Part shown: piece by piece, positions 62,552 through 64,000 of the stretch
Numbering within the stretch: the first letter of the stretch is position 1
Layout of the letters: each line of letters begins with the position of its first letter
Assembly: GCF_004335085.1 (NCBI RefSeq)
Contig: NZ_RQRS01000027.1
Coordinates: 1-64,000, forward strand
Reading direction: 5' to 3'
Source: Pedobacter nototheniae
GTDB lineage: Bacteria > Bacteroidota > Bacteroidia > Sphingobacteriales > Sphingobacteriaceae
Length of the DNA stretch: 64,000 nucleotides
Translations under genes and position numbers: made by a program
The notes under the pieces: generated by a model
What the model was told of the DNA's origin: nothing
What the model saw: only the letters and a program-made list of their open reading frames with translations
Databases searched by the model: none

Positions 62552-64000
62552 TTAAGATTTATGATGATTTTCGTATAACCAAACGCGTAAAAGAGAAATC
62601 AGCTGATCCATATCTACCGGTTTGCTAATATAATCTGACGCTCCGGCTGCAATACATTTTTCACGATCGCCCATCATGGCTTTAGCAGTTACTGCTAAAA
62701 TTGGCAGGTTTCGGTATTTTATATCTTGTCGTATTGCCGTTGTGGTTTCATAACCATCCAACTCAGGCATCATCATATCCATCAGCACTACATCAACCTC
62801 TTTATTTTCATTTAATAATTTAAGGGCTTCTTTACCATCTGTAGCTGCTAAAACTTTCATTTGATGTTGCTCCAGCACTTTAGTTAAAGAGAAAATATTG
62901 CGCACATCATCATCTGCCACCAATACCGTTTTACCTTTTAAAACATCCTGCAGCTCAGAAAATTTCTTCGGAGCTTTGTTTGCATCTTTATTTTTTTCTT
63001 CAACAAGGTGAAGAAATAGGCCAGCTTCATCCAAAATTCTTTGGTAAGAATGAGCAGTTTTTACAACGATAGAATCCGCGTATTGCTTAATTCTATTCTC
63101 TTCTCCTTTAGATAAGCTTTTGCCCGTAAAAATAATGATCGGTAAGTTTTCTAGTCCTGGGGTTTTCTTAACTACTTCTAGGGTTTCGTAAGCGTGCTTA
63201 TCTGGAATACCCATATCCAATATCACACAGTTAACCTCTGGTTTATGCAAGGCAGAAACGCCTTCACTTACCTGGTTTACAACTTCTGTTTGGATATTAA
63301 AGTAACTTAAAAAATAACTTAAAGCTTTAGCGTGTTGCTCGTTTTCTTCTACAATAAGCACCTTTTTAGGATGACGGCTTAAAGCGTGCTCTAGCTTAGA
63401 GAAAATTTCTTGCATGTGCTCAAAAGCAAATGGTTTATTTATAAAATCAACCGCTCCTTTTAGCAAACTCTCCTTTTTAACCTGTAGCGATGACATAATA
63501 TGTACAGGAATTGGGCGTGTTTCAGGATCTGATTTTAATTCTTCCATCACTTGCCATCCATCTTTTATCGGCAACTGAATATCCAATAAAATTGCGAGTG
63601 GTTTAAAGGCTTTTGCCATTTCAATCCCCACATCTCCTCGCACGGCAACTAAACCTTTATAATTGCGTTTACGGGTAAAATCAAGCAATGTTTTTGCAAA
63701 AGGTGTATCATCCTCAACAATTAAAATTACTTTATCATCTGGTTGAATATTTTCCCGGTCATCTTCAATTTCTTGCGGAATATTAGAAACGGTTAAATCT
63801 TTAACTTTCTTAGGTAAATGTTCAATTGCATCGAAAGATTTTTCAATTTTCAGCTCCTCAAAACCTTTGTTTTTATCAATTGGAAGCGTCAAAGTGAAAA
63901 CACTTCCTTTTCCTTCTTCACTTTTTAAATCTATATAACCGCCTAACAATTTGGCTAATTCTCTACTAATGGAAAGACCGAGGCCCGTGCCACCAAATTT
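62552..64000 (-). CDS. Hybrid histidine kinase, C-terminal part with three receivers (partial)
   Basis: Cut by the window end; the 483 residues seen start inside the kinase ATP-binding domain ([21 protein letters not shown]). Receiver 1 follows ([25 protein letters not shown]), then receiver 2 ([30 protein letters not shown]), then receiver 3 ([31 protein letters not shown]). Receiver 2 has Glu-Glu-Asn instead of the usual Asp pair, so its metal site may be altered. First gene of the run down to 60381; sensor domains lie beyond the window. Confidence 0.92.
   Translation of the reverse strand, partial: KFGGTGLGLSISRELAKLLGGYIDLKSEEGKGSVFTLTLPIDKNKGFEELKIEKSFDAIEHLPKKVKDLTVSNIPQEIEDDRENIQPDDKVILIVEDDTPFAKTLLDFTRKRNYKGLVAVRGDVGIEMAKAFKPLAILLDIQLPIKDGWQVMEELKSDPETRPIPVHIMSSLQVKKESLLKGAVDFINKPFAFEHMQEIFSKLEHALSRHPKKVLIVEENEQHAKALSYFLSYFNIQTEVVNQVSEGVSALHKPEVNCVILDMGIPDKHAYETLEVVKKTPGLENLPIIIFTGKSLSKGEENRIKQYADSIVVKTAHSYQRILDEAGLFLHLVEEKNKDANKAPKKFSELQDVLKGKTVLVADDDVRNIFSLTKVLEQHQMKVLAATDGKEALKLLNENKEVDVVLMDMMMPELDGYETTTAIRQDIKYRNLPILAVTAKAMMGDREKCIAAGASDYISKPVDMDQLISLLRVWLYENHHKS

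Overview
The window looks like a chromosomal piece of a Bacteroidota genome, most likely Sphingobacteriaceae and Pedobacter-like. The reasons are low GC, a SusC/SusD pair, futalosine-pathway menaquinone genes, Bacteroidota-type promoters (TTTG or TTG, 18-21 bases, TAnnTTTG), TonB C-terminal-domain proteins, orphan CheB/CheR-type signalling without flagellar genes, and the gene block miaB, sigma-54 activator, lptE, TPR protein, secG, groES, groEL. No tRNA, rRNA, CRISPR array or intact insertion sequence was seen. This assignment is by recognition, not by a search.

Layout. 1-719 is gene-free. 720-12433 is an amino-sugar/glycan locus: SusD/SusC uptake pair, anhydro-MurNAc kinase, a NagB-PIG-L fusion, an HGSNAT/NagX-like membrane acyltransferase, a LacI-family regulator and a secreted GHL10-type glycosidase-like protein. 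12642-25782 is mostly core: a coiled-coil membrane protein, a very large NtrY-like kinase, fabD, folE, a pterin synthase, mqnB and mqnD, an OmpR-type two-component pair, a DUF3127 protein and an RNA methyltransferase. 25851-29686 holds small regulators and a poorly understood two-gene putative DNA-repair module (radical SAM protein plus partner). 29720-32610 is a phosphate block: PhoR-like kinase, PhoU-like protein and Pit transporter, with a Pho-box-like promoter. 32687-40852 has a PaiB-like protein, an ECF sigma/anti-sigma pair whose anti-sigma protein carries a TonB-like C-terminus, and a second sigma factor followed by small membrane proteins, a GT1 glycosyltransferase and Hsp20. 41021-54014 is housekeeping and stress: DEAD helicase, Dps, C1 peptidase, serine dehydratase, MgtC, GroESL, SecG, LptE, sigma-54 activator and MiaB. 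54191-57855 is a tandem AsmA-like pair. 57856-60380 is an accessory patch with a tandem-repeat array, two TonB-C lipoproteins, a membrane protein and a frameshifted gene relic. 60381-64000 is a CheB/CheR/receiver/hybrid-kinase operon cut by the window end.

The less explained signals are: a perfect 17-bp dyad centred on a -7 box and ending on the start codon of the radical SAM repair gene; TTAACA direct repeats at 11-bp spacing in front of the phosphate operon; a LacI-type dyad between anmK and nagB; a NagB-like domain with a changed active-site residue; a 42-bp-period repeat array; and a probable toxin/immunity relic.
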